From Desulfovibrio legallii (GTDB lineage Bacteria; Desulfobacterota; Desulfovibrionia; Desulfovibrionales; Desulfovibrionaceae), in contig NZ_FNBX01000004.1 in the NCBI RefSeq assembly GCF_900102485.1, positions 1 to 64,000 of the forward strand: 64,000 nt of DNA, given 5' to 3'. Numbering within the stretch: the stretch's first letter is position 1; each line of letters starts with the position of its first letter. This document shows positions 1-9,034 of this stretch, in pieces. A program made the translations under genes and the position numbers. Under the pieces are notes generated by a model that searched no databases, was not told the origin of the DNA, and was given only the letters and a program-made list of their open reading frames with translations.

Positions 1-267
1 GACGCCATGCTCGGGGCAGTCCACTCGGGGAATCCGAGCATGCAGGAACGTCTTGAACTGGCACGTGTCCAGATGGCGCCAGACACGAGGCTCGGCATGG
101 TCGCGGCAAGCCAGCTCTCGACCACAAGTAGGGCAAAACCAGCGAACACCAGGACCATGCTCCACGCGGATGTCTACCCGACCTTCCGCCGTGTCCAGTT
201 CAACAGCCTCAACAAACCAGGGCTCGGTCAGCCCGAGAATCCGAAAATATAGGTCCGTATCCTTCAT
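1..267 (-). CDS. ISL3-family transposase, N-terminal fragment (runs off window)
   Basis: Only the first 89 codons are visible. The protein starts MKDTDLYFRILGL and carries a cysteine-rich motif: CPTC near residues 45-48, then later Cys and His residues in RVDCPEHGV. This matches the N-terminal zinc-finger region of ISL3-family transposases, which cut and paste their element through a DDE nuclease domain lying downstream, here outside the window. The start is the ATG at 265-267, next to the element end. The truncation is caused only by the window edge; whether the transposase is intact cannot be judged. Confidence 0.8.
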   Translation of the reverse strand, partial: MKDTDLYFRILGLTEPWFVEAVELDTAEGRVDIRVEHGPGVRWFCPTCGRELACRDHAEPRVWRHLDTCQFKTFLHARIPRVDCPEHGV

Positions 268-326
268 TGGTGCCCTCCGGGAAGGACATTAGCAGATCAG
301 CTACCCACGGAAAACCCGGAAGAGCC
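1..326 (-). mobile_element. ISL3-family insertion sequence, left part only
   Basis: The element runs off the window start. Its inner edge is placed at 326 because the minus strand there begins GGCTCTTCCGGG, which resembles ISL3-family terminal repeats, and a transposase reading frame starts 59 bp further in. The interrupted reading frame outside is a primase gene. ISL3 elements usually duplicate 8 bp of target; bases 327-334 (AAATCCGT on the plus strand) would be that duplication, but the second copy is outside the window. The exact boundary is an inference. Confidence 0.7.
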
Positions 327-2356
327 AAATCCGTAAGCCCTTTGGCCTTTTCTTTGGCCGTAAAAATGGGAATTTTCACTTTCCCGTTGACTTTTTCGGC
401 TGCAGCCTTCGCCTTCTCCACTCCCACGTTGTAAGATTTGCCATCTTTCTTCATGGAGTGATCATTATCAGCGCAGATAGTAATGGCGGCGTTGGGGTAT
501 TTGTCGCGGATGGCTTCCGCCACAGGCAACAAGTTACCGGAGTCAAAGGCGACCGCCACGGGCTTGCCCGTGGCCATGTGCAGGGAAGCGCCGGTGGCGT
601 AGCCTTCGCAGAGGACAATCTCTCCTTGAGACAGATCCTTGCCTTCAGCGCCGATGAGATGGAAATTACCTTTTTTTTCAATCCCTGGATCAAAAAACTT
701 ATGCCCCTGCGGCGTTATCGTCTGAATCCCGCGGAGTTCTCCGGCGATATTACGCAAAGGGACAAAGATGTACCCTTCCAGATCCTGTCTTAACCCAAAG
801 GCTTCTATTCCTTTTTTTTGCAAATAGGGAGAGGAAAAGACTTGCGCCGGGCCTAATCCGTCCCACTTGTTTTTGCAGCGTTCGGCGGCGGCATCGTGCG
901 CCTTGGCACGTTCCGCTTCCGCCGCCTGAAGCCGCGCGTTTCGTTCCTGCTGCTGGCGTTCCCGTTCCGCCGACGAGAGCACAACGCCGGTGGCCACGAG
1001 CTTTACCTTCTCGCCGGTGACATGGTTTTGCGCCCAGCCGGCGGGAATACCGTCGCCGTAGAGGCAATAGCTCCCGTCCATTCTCCTGCCGTTTTTGGAA
1101 AGCAAGGGGACACGGTGAATTTTGCCGTCCAGCTCCGGAAGCTGGCCTTTGAGATCCAGGCCCATCTCCGCCAGTTTGCGGGCAAATTCCTCCTGCGGAG
1201 AAAGATTCCGCGAAGCCTCTGCGGTACGCTCCGGTGGCGTCATAAAGGGACGCAAGGGAACAAGATCCGTGCCTGTGGGTGCGTACCACTGCTTCTGCCT
1301 GCCGTCCCAGCGCGCGCCGAGTGCTTTGGCGGCCTCTTTGTCTTTGTAGGCAACATATAGATAGGTTTTTTCTGCCGCAGGGGCGTGTAAACCAGAGTCC
1401 TTCTCCTGTTCCTGTTCACTGGCATGTCCATGTTCTTCAGTTCTTTGCAGGGTATGTTCCTGACGCATTTCCAACCCCAAAACATAATCATGGATGCGTT
1501 CCGCATCTCGGCAGGCGCGCAAGATTTCCAACGGATCCTCCTTCAATGCCTTGATCCAGGACTTCACATAAGCGGCGTGCTGGCCAGGATCATGCCCGAC
1601 ACCGATATCCTGTCCGACCATCCAGGAGGATATTTCCGCGCGCAGTTCCTCTTTGGCGTAAGTGCCCGAACCAAAAGGACCGAATTCCCGGTTCATGCGA
1701 TCGGGATGCCCGGTCCAGTGCCCCAGCTCATGCAGGGCCGTGGCGTAATATTTGTCGGCGGCGTCGAAGCTGTCCCGCGGCGGGAGATGGATTTCATCGC
1801 GCGAGGGGCGGTAAAACGCCCGGTCGTGCTGGTCGTGCTTGATAACCGCGCCGGAACCTGCCAAAACGCGCTCGGCTTTCCCCTGTGGGTCCCAGGCGAA
1901 ATCCAGATTCTTTTTTTCCAAAGCCGGAAAGCCTTCCACCTGCTCCGCGTTGAAAACGCGCGCCATGCGCATGATAGGCCGTTCCAACGACACAGTTTCA
2001 CGCACGGGCTTGCCGTCTTCACCCAGGACCGGCTGTTTATTCTCATCCAGCTTGTCCCGCTCCTGGCTGAACTGGTAATAGACCACGGGCGTGGACCGGC
2101 TGCCCGTCTTGATACGGTAGCCAGCGTCATTAGCCTGTTTCAGCGTCATCCAGCGCGGATCCTCATAACCGGCCATCGCCAGATGCAGACGATTCACCCC
2201 CTTGTAGACCGTGCCGGAAAGAGGATTGCGCGGTGCAAGGTTCTGGGCCGGCGTCCAGGGCTTCTGCCAGGGAGCCGTGCCTTCCTCCAGCATGTTGATG
2301 ACCTTGCCGGCGAACTCTTCATGGAACGGGATCCGCTCTTTCTTATCCCCGGCCAT
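209..2356 (-). CDS. traC: ArdC-like antirestriction / TraC-type DNA primase, 3' end replaced by IS sequence
   Basis: The protein is a multidomain conjugation primase. Numbering from the upstream in-frame codon at 2377, an ArdC/DUF1738-type N-terminus is followed by a zincin-like peptidase motif HELGHWTGH (about 216-224), a DUF5710-like stretch (337-378) and a Toprim region (585-640) with CEGYATG and the acidic ADND motif. Such proteins make primers on transferred strands; ArdC domains are linked to protection of incoming DNA. I start at 2356 because AAGGGGGG lies just upstream. Native sequence ends near residue 683 (GLTD); the remaining 39 residues are read from the ISL3 element. The Toprim core is intact, so partial function is possible. 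Confidence 0.8.
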   Translation of the reverse strand: MAGDKKERIPFHEEFAGKVINMLEEGTAPWQKPWTPAQNLAPRNPLSGTVYKGVNRLHLAMAGYEDPRWMTLKQANDAGYRIKTGSRSTPVVYYQFSQERDKLDENKQPVLGEDGKPVRETVSLERPIMRMARVFNAEQVEGFPALEKKNLDFAWDPQGKAERVLAGSGAVIKHDQHDRAFYRPSRDEIHLPPRDSFDAADKYYATALHELGHWTGHPDRMNREFGPFGSGTYAKEELRAEISSWMVGQDIGVGHDPGQHAAYVKSWIKALKEDPLEILRACRDAERIHDYVLGLEMRQEHTLQRTEEHGHASEQEQEKDSGLHAPAAEKTYLYVAYKDKEAAKALGARWDGRQKQWYAPTGTDLVPLRPFMTPPERTAEASRNLSPQEEFARKLAEMGLDLKGQLPELDGKIHRVPLLSKNGRRMDGSYCLYGDGIPAGWAQNHVTGEKVKLVATGVVLSSAERERQQQERNARLQAAEAERAKAHDAAAERCKNKWDGLGPAQVFSSPYLQKKGIEAFGLRQDLEGYIFVPLRNIAGELRGIQTITPQGHKFFDPGIEKKGNFHLIGAEGKDLSQGEIVLCEGYATGASLHMATGKPVAVAFDSGNLLPVAEAIRDKYPNAAITICADNDHSMKKDGKSYNVGVEKAKAAAEKVNGKVKIPIFTAKEKAKGLTDLALPGFPWVADLLMSFPEGTNEGYGPIFSDSRADRALVC

Positions 2357-2534
2357 CGTCCCCCCCTTCCGCCGCAAGAAGGGCGTCGTCCAGGATATCC
2401 AGCAGCGTCAGGGCGTCTTCTGTGAAGGCCCCCATACCATCCGCCTGCTCAGGGTCCAGAGGCACGGCCAGAGCATAATACTCCGCCTGGCTGAATGCAT
2501 CTGCGGCCACGGCATTCAACTCTTCCTTAGTCAT
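2343..2534 (-). CDS. small acidic hypothetical protein
   Basis: A 63-residue acidic protein (MTKEELNAVAADAF) rich in Asp, Glu, Ala and Leu, probably helical, with no motif I recognise. A good AAGGAG ribosome site lies 7 bp upstream of the ATG. Its 3' end overlaps the first codons of the primase gene by 14 bp, which suggests translational coupling. It starts just below the stop of traF. Small genes next to conjugative primases are common, but I assign no function. Confidence 0.6.
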   Translation of the reverse strand: MTKEELNAVAADAFSQAEYYALAVPLDPEQADGMGAFTEDALTLLDILDDALLAAEGGDDGRG

Positions 2535-3064
2535 GACGTTCTCCTTATTTTAAAGGTAAAAACGGGCTCTACCCTGACCATACTGGCCAGCGGAATGAGT
2601 CCGAAAAAACGGCTGTCGAAACTGCCGGCGTGGCCAGCCAGCGCCATGCCCATGCCGGCAGGGATTACGCCAGAGCGCAATGCGCTTTCCGGCAGAGGCC
2701 GCCCCTGTGCGTCACTGCGCCTGACCGGCGCTTGCCAGCGGTGGACCTGGCCGGCAGGCGGCACTATGGAGATCTCTTCCGCAGTCACAGTGAGGGCATC
2801 GCCGGGCAGGCCGGCCAGGCGCTTCAGAAGCGGCCGCAGGCCTGAAGAACAGTTACCGGGCCCCAGATAGCCCCGTTCGCGTGCCAGAACCACCCACTCC
2901 CCTTCCAGACAAAATGCAACCAAGTCGCCGCGCGTCGGCACTCCTGCGGCAATGCGATAAATCCCTTTGGGCACTGATGGAGTCGGATTCCAACGCAGAC
3001 CTGCGCAATACAGAACCGGCAACAGCAAAAACAGCAACATGGCGGTGGACAGCGCGGCTTTCAT
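2531..3064 (-). CDS. traF: TraF-type conjugative signal peptidase (S26)
   Basis: A 177-residue S26-family serine peptidase that in P-type systems processes and cyclises the TrbC pilin. An N-terminal membrane helix (residues 4-20) precedes the catalytic Ser motif PSVPKGIY near residue 31. The Lys general base lies in KRLAGLPGD. I chose the ATG at 3064 because GGAG lies 8 bp upstream and the long open frame above it is antisense-like and non-homologous. The start overlaps or abuts the end of traG, so the two are probably translated from one message. Presence of trbC elsewhere in the element supports its role. Confidence 0.85.
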   Translation of the reverse strand: MKAALSTAMLLFLLLPVLYCAGLRWNPTPSVPKGIYRIAAGVPTRGDLVAFCLEGEWVVLARERGYLGPGNCSSGLRPLLKRLAGLPGDALTVTAEEISIVPPAGQVHRWQAPVRRSDAQGRPLPESALRSGVIPAGMGMALAGHAGSFDSRFFGLIPLASMVRVEPVFTFKIRRTS

Positions 3065-3066
3065 GT

Positions 3067-5034
3067 TCACTCCAGAAAACTCTCGAAAGATTTCGGTTGC
3101 ACAGGAGCTACTTCCCGCTTTGCTCGCGTTTCTGGAGCAAACCATGCCGCCGGGCGGGGAAAATACAGAGAATCCGTGATTCCAAAGGGATATTTTTCTG
3201 AAATCCCTGGGGCGGGTATTTTGGCTCGCTGCGCGAAGGTCGGATCCTTGAAGTAGAGAATTTGCATCCCGTAAATGGCTGACTGACCTGCAGTAAAAAT
3301 CAGCATGTGGCCTGGCTTGGTGATGTTGCCGTCGGCATCCTTCTCTGCGCCGGGCAGGCGCATGCATTCATCGGGCGTAAGCAGAGGCCTGGCTGTTTCC
3401 GTCATGTTGACGGAGCGGGAACGGCCGCGCCCACCACCGATGGAAACCGACGTCTTCTTTTCCACCACCGTAGTTTTCCCGACCATCTTAGAAAGTAATT
3501 CGGCCGTTTCGGTCTCGTTTGGAGCATAGGCAATACGCACATGACAGTTGGCCATGATGGCGTTTTCTTTGCCGTATTCTTCGTTCAACTGTTTTATATT
3601 CTGAACAATGATGTACAACTTGCCGCCATAGCCAGCGATATAGGAAATCGCCTTATCCAGGACAGGCAGTTTGCCCAGGCTGGTAAGCTCGTCCAGCATC
3701 AGGAGCAGACGATGCAGATAACTCGCTTTGCTCGCGCCATCGACAAATTCCATCTTGGCGCAAACGCGCCGGATGATCATATCCAGCATAAGGCGCATCA
3801 GTGGGCGCACTCGGTCGATGCCGTCTGGCGGCGTGACCAGATAGAGATTCACCGGGTTTTCGTGATTCATCAGGTCATGGATGTGGAAGTCTGACCTAGA
3901 CGTATTGATGTTGATGATGGGGTCGCGATAGATGGCCATGTTCACCAAGGCCGAGGAAAGCACGCCTGAGGCCTCGTTTTCGGCCTTGGAGGCCATTTCC
4001 CGCGCGGAGCTGGCAATGAAAATGTGGCATGCCTCCCCTACACGTTCATCCGCGTCCGGAGCGAATCCACGAAACAAGGCCGCATGGTCCGTAGCCATCA
4101 TTTCGTCCAGCAGTTCAGCCGAGGAACGCTCAGGATCGGACATCATAATGGTCAGTTCCTGCAGGGTAGGCATGCGGCCCTCTCGCGAACGGACCATGAC
4201 GCAGCAGTGCAAAATCAGGCCGGAAAAAAAGGCAAAGGCCGCCTTGGTCCAATGATCCGCCATGCCCTTGCCGTCCGGATCCACCAGCATAAGAGCTAAG
4301 TTCTGCACGTCCTGCACGGCCTCAAGGCTGGTCAGACGCACTTCATCCAGAGGATTAAAAGCGCAGCCGGCACCAGATGCGTCGGCCGGCGCGAAACGCA
4401 GCACGCTCTGCCCCTGCGCCTTGCGCCAACCGGAGGTGAGAGCCCAGTTCTCGCCTTTAATGTCCAAGACGAGGCTGGAGCCCTCCCAGGCAAGCAGCGT
4501 AGGCAGTATCAGGCCGACCCCCTTGCCCGATCGCGTGGGAGCGAAACACAGAATATGTTCCGGCCCGTTATGGCGCAGATAACGCAGGACATTTTTATTT
4601 TTGTCGAACCAACCGCCCACATAGACGCCCTGCCCGCCGAAGTAGCCCATGCGCGCGATCTCTTCCTTCCGCGCCCAGCGCGCGGATCCGTGCAGGCTTT
4701 TATTGCCTTTGAGTCGCCGGAAAGCGACGACGCAAAGCAGAATAAACAGCAGCGGCAGGATGAAAAACGCCTGGCCCAGGGTCATGGCATTATCCATGCT
4801 CTGTCTGGAAATGCCTTCCCAGCTGAAGACGCTCCAAGGCGCATAGAACGGAACGCCAAAGAGCATGAACCATGGCTTGCCCAAAGCTGGCTGAAAACCA
4901 TAGTCCGAAGCAATTTTCAGCGTGGCCATGCTCATGCCGAGCAAGGCCAGCACAGGCAGCAGAAGCAGAAACCACCAGCCTCTCATTTTGCGCCTGGGGG
5001 CGGATTCCTGCAGACCATATTCCTGTTGCGCCAT
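3067..5034 (-). CDS. traG: VirD4/TraG-type coupling ATPase
   Basis: The type IV coupling protein (655 aa) delivers the relaxase-DNA complex to the mating channel at the inner membrane. Two membrane helices (about 19-40 and 86-105) precede the cytoplasmic ATPase. Walker A is APTRSGKGVG at 165-174 and Walker B is LLLMLDEL at 443-450. Length and order fit the TraG/VirD4 family. The ribosome site GGAGAGGAG is just upstream of the ATG. It lies between trbI and traF, with a roughly 116-bp gap on the trbI side holding no gene I can support. The relaxase it would partner is not in the window. Confidence 0.93.
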   Translation of the reverse strand: MAQQEYGLQESAPRRKMRGWWFLLLLPVLALLGMSMATLKIASDYGFQPALGKPWFMLFGVPFYAPWSVFSWEGISRQSMDNAMTLGQAFFILPLLFILLCVVAFRRLKGNKSLHGSARWARKEEIARMGYFGGQGVYVGGWFDKNKNVLRYLRHNGPEHILCFAPTRSGKGVGLILPTLLAWEGSSLVLDIKGENWALTSGWRKAQGQSVLRFAPADASGAGCAFNPLDEVRLTSLEAVQDVQNLALMLVDPDGKGMADHWTKAAFAFFSGLILHCCVMVRSREGRMPTLQELTIMMSDPERSSAELLDEMMATDHAALFRGFAPDADERVGEACHIFIASSAREMASKAENEASGVLSSALVNMAIYRDPIININTSRSDFHIHDLMNHENPVNLYLVTPPDGIDRVRPLMRLMLDMIIRRVCAKMEFVDGASKASYLHRLLLMLDELTSLGKLPVLDKAISYIAGYGGKLYIIVQNIKQLNEEYGKENAIMANCHVRIAYAPNETETAELLSKMVGKTTVVEKKTSVSIGGGRGRSRSVNMTETARPLLTPDECMRLPGAEKDADGNITKPGHMLIFTAGQSAIYGMQILYFKDPTFAQRAKIPAPGISEKYPFGITDSLYFPRPAAWFAPETRAKREVAPVQPKSFESFLE

Positions 5035-5150
5035 AATCTCCTCTCCAGGACTTGTTACTGATGGAAAATGCCGTAGTGTAAAATTTCAGGGTTATCTTTC
5101 TGATCAGCCTGGCAGTGCGCCAGCCGCGGCAATGACGTTCGTGTTGCGGC

Positions 5151-6353
5151 TTAACGCCGCCAGCGGGCATACGGTTCCTTGAAAATCACATCCTTGGTGA
5201 CCACAATGTTGAACTGATAGCCAGGGCGGATCTCCAGCGTGGGTTTGATGCTCAGATTGCGCTGCAGCAAAGTCGTGGTGGTCTGGCCAAGCTGCTGGGC
5301 CAGCGCTGCGGTCATTTCATCGGTCATGCGTGTCCCGTTGTTCGTTTCCGTACTGTCGTTCATGCCGTCCATGGCATAGGCCATGCCGCCGGAAACAAGG
5401 GACATCATGATCGCCGAACCAAAAATGCGCAGATAGTGATTGTTCACGTCGTCGTTGAAGCCGGCCATGCCGGCCATGTCCGCACCAGGCATGGCACCGA
5501 GAGAAATTGAAGATCCGTCTGGGAAAATCAGGCGATTCCAGGCAATCAGAACACGCTCCTGGCCGTAAACGATGCGCGAGTCGTAGACTCCGTAAATCTT
5601 GGTCCCCTGCGGTATGAGGAGGTTCCGCCCGGTGGCAGAATCAAAAACGTGCTGCGAAACCTGGGCGATCATGTTGCCCGGCAGATCGGAATTGATGCCC
5701 GTCAGCAGAACGCCGGGAATGACCGCGCCGGTCTTCAGCTCCAGCGGCATGCCCGCCGTGCGCTGCTCCTGAAGCCGCCAGGAGGAATCCTTGCGGGCAC
5801 GGTCGAAAAAGGCCTCCTTGTCCCGATCTGCAGCTGGGTCATAAGATGTTTCTCTTCCCGCCGAAGCCGCAGCGGAGTCCCGGCCGGACGGCAGCGTTGC
5901 TCCCTCGCCGGTTGCAACGGTGTGGGACACGGGCACGGCGCTGGAAACTCTTTTGGCAACCAGGGGCGCAGACAGTGCGCTCAGATAGGCCTGCGTTTTG
6001 ACGCGGCGGACATTCTCCGCCTGCTGGTCCGGTTTCTCCTCACGTTGCACGACTACGAGCGGCTCCGGCTTCTGAGGGGCCGGCGGAACCAGCACGCCGC
6101 TCGTTCTGTCCTTTTTGGGATCAAGCGCCAGGCCGCTGCCCTCCACAAGCCAGACCGGCTTTTCCTCTTCAGTCACCACGGCCGCCTTGGCTTTTTCTTC
6201 TTCTTTGGAGTTATGAGCAAAATTTACACTGTAGATCAACGCAACCAGCATAAGAACAAGCACGACAAGCAGGATATACAGCGGCCAGCGCCCCATTTTT
6301 GCCACCAGCGGCTTCGGGCTCATGACCAGAGCGTTAGGGGATTCGTCACGCAT
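5151..6353 (-). CDS. trbI: TrbI/VirB10-like channel scaffold
   Basis: A 400-residue VirB10 homologue that spans inner and outer membranes and senses energy from the ATPases. A single transmembrane helix (about residues 22-45) is followed by a charged and proline-rich linker (about 50-130). The C-terminal half has the VirB10 beta-barrel pattern, including GTKIYGVYDSRIVYGQERV and a late conserved region on the secretion antenna. The ATG at 6353 follows AGGAAG and sits 3 bp after the trbG stop, so the genes are coupled. The order trbF-trbG-trbI matches IncP; the trbH function normally lying between trbG and trbI is instead found fused to PilL at 25158-26402. Confidence 0.92.
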   Translation of the reverse strand: MRDESPNALVMSPKPLVAKMGRWPLYILLVVLVLMLVALIYSVNFAHNSKEEEKAKAAVVTEEEKPVWLVEGSGLALDPKKDRTSGVLVPPAPQKPEPLVVVQREEKPDQQAENVRRVKTQAYLSALSAPLVAKRVSSAVPVSHTVATGEGATLPSGRDSAAASAGRETSYDPAADRDKEAFFDRARKDSSWRLQEQRTAGMPLELKTGAVIPGVLLTGINSDLPGNMIAQVSQHVFDSATGRNLLIPQGTKIYGVYDSRIVYGQERVLIAWNRLIFPDGSSISLGAMPGADMAGMAGFNDDVNNHYLRIFGSAIMMSLVSGGMAYAMDGMNDSTETNNGTRMTDEMTAALAQQLGQTTTTLLQRNLSIKPTLEIRPGYQFNIVVTKDVIFKEPYARWRR

Positions 6354-6356
6354 CGG

Positions 6357-7241
6357 CTACTTCCTGATAATCCGTACTTCTTCACGTCTGGAACCCACAC
6401 CGAGCAGCAAAGAAATCTCGTCAAAAATGCCGTCAACCACAAATTTTTTGCCGTCTACGCGGTAATTGACCATCACGTTCTCTCCGGCCTTTCTGGCCAA
6501 CAGAATGGGCATTTCCGTACTTTTCTTCGGCAGATGAATATATGTTTTCTGTCCGTCATCGAAAACGCGCTCAGGCTTCCAGGATGCCTTGCCCTTCACC
6601 TGGAAGTTGAAGTTCAGGCTGGAGATGTCGATGCTTTTTCCGTCGATGACGGCGGTATTGCGGCGTTTTTCCTCTTCTCTGGCGGCCCGCTGGTCGGCAA
6701 GGCGGACCTTCATGGCATCGGCGTAGACAAAGCCCACATACGGAGTGTGGCCAGTGCGCTGTGAAACAAGCCGCAGGTGATACACGCGGCGATCCGTTGT
6801 CACGACGGCCGTGGTTTCCAGTCCGGCGTCCACCGGCTTCACGAACAGATGGGTGGTGTCGCCGGCGGTTCCCGTTTCCACCATCCAGCGGGCAGAGTCG
6901 CCCACGATTACCTCATTAACCTTTTCCCCGGGCTGAAGTTCCACGTCGCAGACCTGCATGGGACTGGCCAGGATAGTGGGCAGTGACGCGCCATGCACAT
7001 AGACCAGCTTGCCGGATTGCGAGAGTACCGGAGCGGGGCCGCGGCCAGCCCAGTCACGTGTCAGGTTGAGCGCCTTACGCTCCTTCTGACTCAACGGCAC
7101 GACGTCGTTGCTGAGAAAATCCGGCATATTCATAAAGTCGTCTGGCAAGGGCGGCGCTGTCGGACTGGAGGCCGCAACGGCATCAAACGAGGAAAGGCAG
7201 CAAAAACACAGCAGCAAGATGAAGATGACGCACCTTTTCAT
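6357..7241 (-). CDS. trbG: TrbG/VirB9-like outer-membrane channel protein
   Basis: A 294-residue secreted protein with a clear signal peptide (about residues 1-24, ending AVA-ASS). It forms the outer-membrane core with VirB10 and VirB7/TrbH-type lipoproteins. The central region has the VirB9 beta-rich pattern, for example VYHLRLVSQ followed by YVGFVY. The C-terminal part (PERVFDDGQKTYI and a YRVDGKKFVVDGIF segment) corresponds to the VirB10-contacting domain. The ATG follows GGGAG. It sits between trbF (9-bp gap) and trbI (3-bp gap). Confidence 0.92.
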   Translation of the reverse strand: MKRCVIFILLLCFCCLSSFDAVAASSPTAPPLPDDFMNMPDFLSNDVVPLSQKERKALNLTRDWAGRGPAPVLSQSGKLVYVHGASLPTILASPMQVCDVELQPGEKVNEVIVGDSARWMVETGTAGDTTHLFVKPVDAGLETTAVVTTDRRVYHLRLVSQRTGHTPYVGFVYADAMKVRLADQRAAREEEKRRNTAVIDGKSIDISSLNFNFQVKGKASWKPERVFDDGQKTYIHLPKKSTEMPILLARKAGENVMVNYRVDGKKFVVDGIFDEISLLLGVGSRREEVRIIRK

Positions 7242-7250
7242 GACTTCTCC

Positions 7251-7991
7251 CTATTGCTTGGCCGAAGGCGTGATTCCGGAGCTTCTGAACACCCGGCTGG
7301 CCGAAAGACTAGTAATGTAAACCCCGCCTGGGTTGTGCAGGAGAACTGCTTCAGAGGCCGGCGGATTGATCTGCACCCCCACGGTCGCTTCATAACTGTG
7401 CACATCGAGGATCACGCCGGCGTGGGAACGAACCGTTTCTGTCCATTCCACGCGGTAGGATCCGCTGCTGACCGGCAGAGGAAGGCTCTTGACCTCCACA
7501 TGCACCAGTTTGCCGGACTTCGCGATTTCGTAGGGATTGTTGAGACTGAACCACTCTTTCAGCACGCCCTTAGCGCTGCCTGCAACAAAGAAACTGAGGC
7601 GCTGGATCATCTGCTTCTGAAGCTCAACATCCGCCGTAACCGTGCGCCAATCACTGATGCAGGCCGCTATCTCGGCCTGGATTAGGCGCGCAGGAGGCGC
7701 GGCGGCCCGATCCGCACGGGCGACCACGGCGGCCTTGCCCAGCTGGTCCACTTCAATGATATACGGAATGACCTTAGCCTGGCTTGCCTGGATCACATTG
7801 CCGCTGATGGAGCCGCCCAGAAGCAGCAGAGCGATGAAAGCCGTCATCCGCCACTGAGCTGCGCGGCTGATATACGATCCGTAGCGTTCAAGCCACTCTT
7901 GGCGGCCATTGAGATACGGGTTATGGTCGCCGGAAGCCTTTGTGGCAGGCGCTGAAGCGTCGATTTTTTCTTTTTTTCTGAACAGGCTCAT
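7251..7991 (-). CDS. trbF: TrbF/VirB8-like inner-membrane assembly factor
   Basis: A 246-residue bitopic inner-membrane protein that nucleates the type IV secretion channel. A short cytoplasmic tail with NPYLNGRQEW precedes one transmembrane helix near residues 42-62. The periplasmic NTF2-like domain contains YIIEVDQLG and the later WRTVTADVELQKQM region typical of TrbF. I start at 7991 (MSLFRKKEK) because AAGGAC lies 5 bp upstream; an extra eight codons to 8015 are possible. The next gene upstream in the trb series, trbL, is separated from it by three accessory genes. Confidence 0.9.
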   Translation of the reverse strand: MSLFRKKEKIDASAPATKASGDHNPYLNGRQEWLERYGSYISRAAQWRMTAFIALLLLGGSISGNVIQASQAKVIPYIIEVDQLGKAAVVARADRAAAPPARLIQAEIAACISDWRTVTADVELQKQMIQRLSFFVAGSAKGVLKEWFSLNNPYEIAKSGKLVHVEVKSLPLPVSSGSYRVEWTETVRSHAGVILDVHSYEATVGVQINPPASEAVLLHNPGGVYITSLSASRVFRSSGITPSAKQ

Positions 7992-8029
7992 AGTAAGTCC
8001 TTCATATGCGCTCAAAAAAGCGAGGCTGT

Positions 8030-9034
8030 ATGTCCAAATTTCGCTATGCGTGGCACGTGGAGAGCGAGAAGATGCTGGAACCGGATGACGTGGCGGACTT
8101 TATCATGGAAACCGGTCGCCCCCCTGAAATGATGTGCCCGGATGAGAACTGCCGCCTGACGCTGCCGAGTACCAGAATCACCGCCGTTTGTTGCGATCCG
8201 CGCAATCCGGACTGCGGTTTTACGCCACATTTCCGAACCCATCCTGGCCATAAGCACGCTGAAAACTGCCAGTATGAAGTTCTGGGACGACATACCGACT
8301 ACATCCTTGGGCACAAAGATGAGTTCACCGTTGAATTCCCTGACGCCAATCTCTTGAGAAAAATAAAAGGCATTGATACCGAATTGTTGCCCGATGAATA
8401 TGCGGAGGAATTTGCTCCTCATGAGTTTATGGAGGCAGTGACTCGCAAAGCACGAGAATACAGGGAAAACGGAGCTTCCGAAGAGCGGGCTTTTTGCAGG
8501 GCTCGTTGTGCCATACCGCAAAAGACAAGCCGCCTTGGGCTCATTGTTGACATGGCGATAAAGCTTGCGGATCAAGGTGGTGATGAACTCCGCACGAAAA
8601 CCATTCTGGCATTGCCGAGGCGTCCAAAGGCAAATTATCTCAATGCATTCCTGATGATTTCCGCACTTAAACACCACTATACAACTCCATATATTATCTA
8701 CGGAGAATCCGTTGTTCATGAATCTTCTACCGGATACATCATTGAGTATAAAAAATTGCTGAAAGGATATCATCCTGACCATCCTGAACTTCCTGCATGT
8801 ACAGTAATCAATCCTGACCGCCATACGGTAGCTTTTCTGGATGAACTGAACCGCTACGCCTCTTCTGGAGAAATCTGCTGCGTATACTCGTTCAGCACGC
8901 ACGAGTTGAGAGAAAGCACTTGCCCCATGCAGAACAAAAAGCACTGCGTTGTGATTGAACCCAGATTCTTGAATGCCATAACTATTAAAAAAACCTGCGT
9001 AAAAAGAGGGATAAAACCCCTTCCTACTTCTTGA
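8030..9034 (+). CDS. unknown protein with CoiA-like Cys/His N-terminus, cargo gene
   Basis: A 334-residue protein on the strand opposite the transfer operon. The N-terminal 90 residues carry a Cys/His cluster (MMCPDENC, a CC pair, then PHFRTHPGHKHAENC), reminiscent of the zinc region of CoiA-like competence or nuclease proteins. The rest shows no motif I can name. I start at 8030 because GCGAGG precedes it; an ATG at 8006 is also in frame but lacks a ribosome site. Its 3' end overlaps the convergent gene at 9024-9641 by 11 bp. Orientation and base composition suggest later insertion. Function unknown. Confidence 0.55.
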   Translation: MSKFRYAWHVESEKMLEPDDVADFIMETGRPPEMMCPDENCRLTLPSTRITAVCCDPRNPDCGFTPHFRTHPGHKHAENCQYEVLGRHTDYILGHKDEFTVEFPDANLLRKIKGIDTELLPDEYAEEFAPHEFMEAVTRKAREYRENGASEERAFCRARCAIPQKTSRLGLIVDMAIKLADQGGDELRTKTILALPRRPKANYLNAFLMISALKHHYTTPYIIYGESVVHESSTGYIIEYKKLLKGYHPDHPELPACTVINPDRHTVAFLDELNRYASSGEICCVYSFSTHELRESTCPMQNKKHCVVIEPRFLNAITIKKTCVKRGIKPLPTS

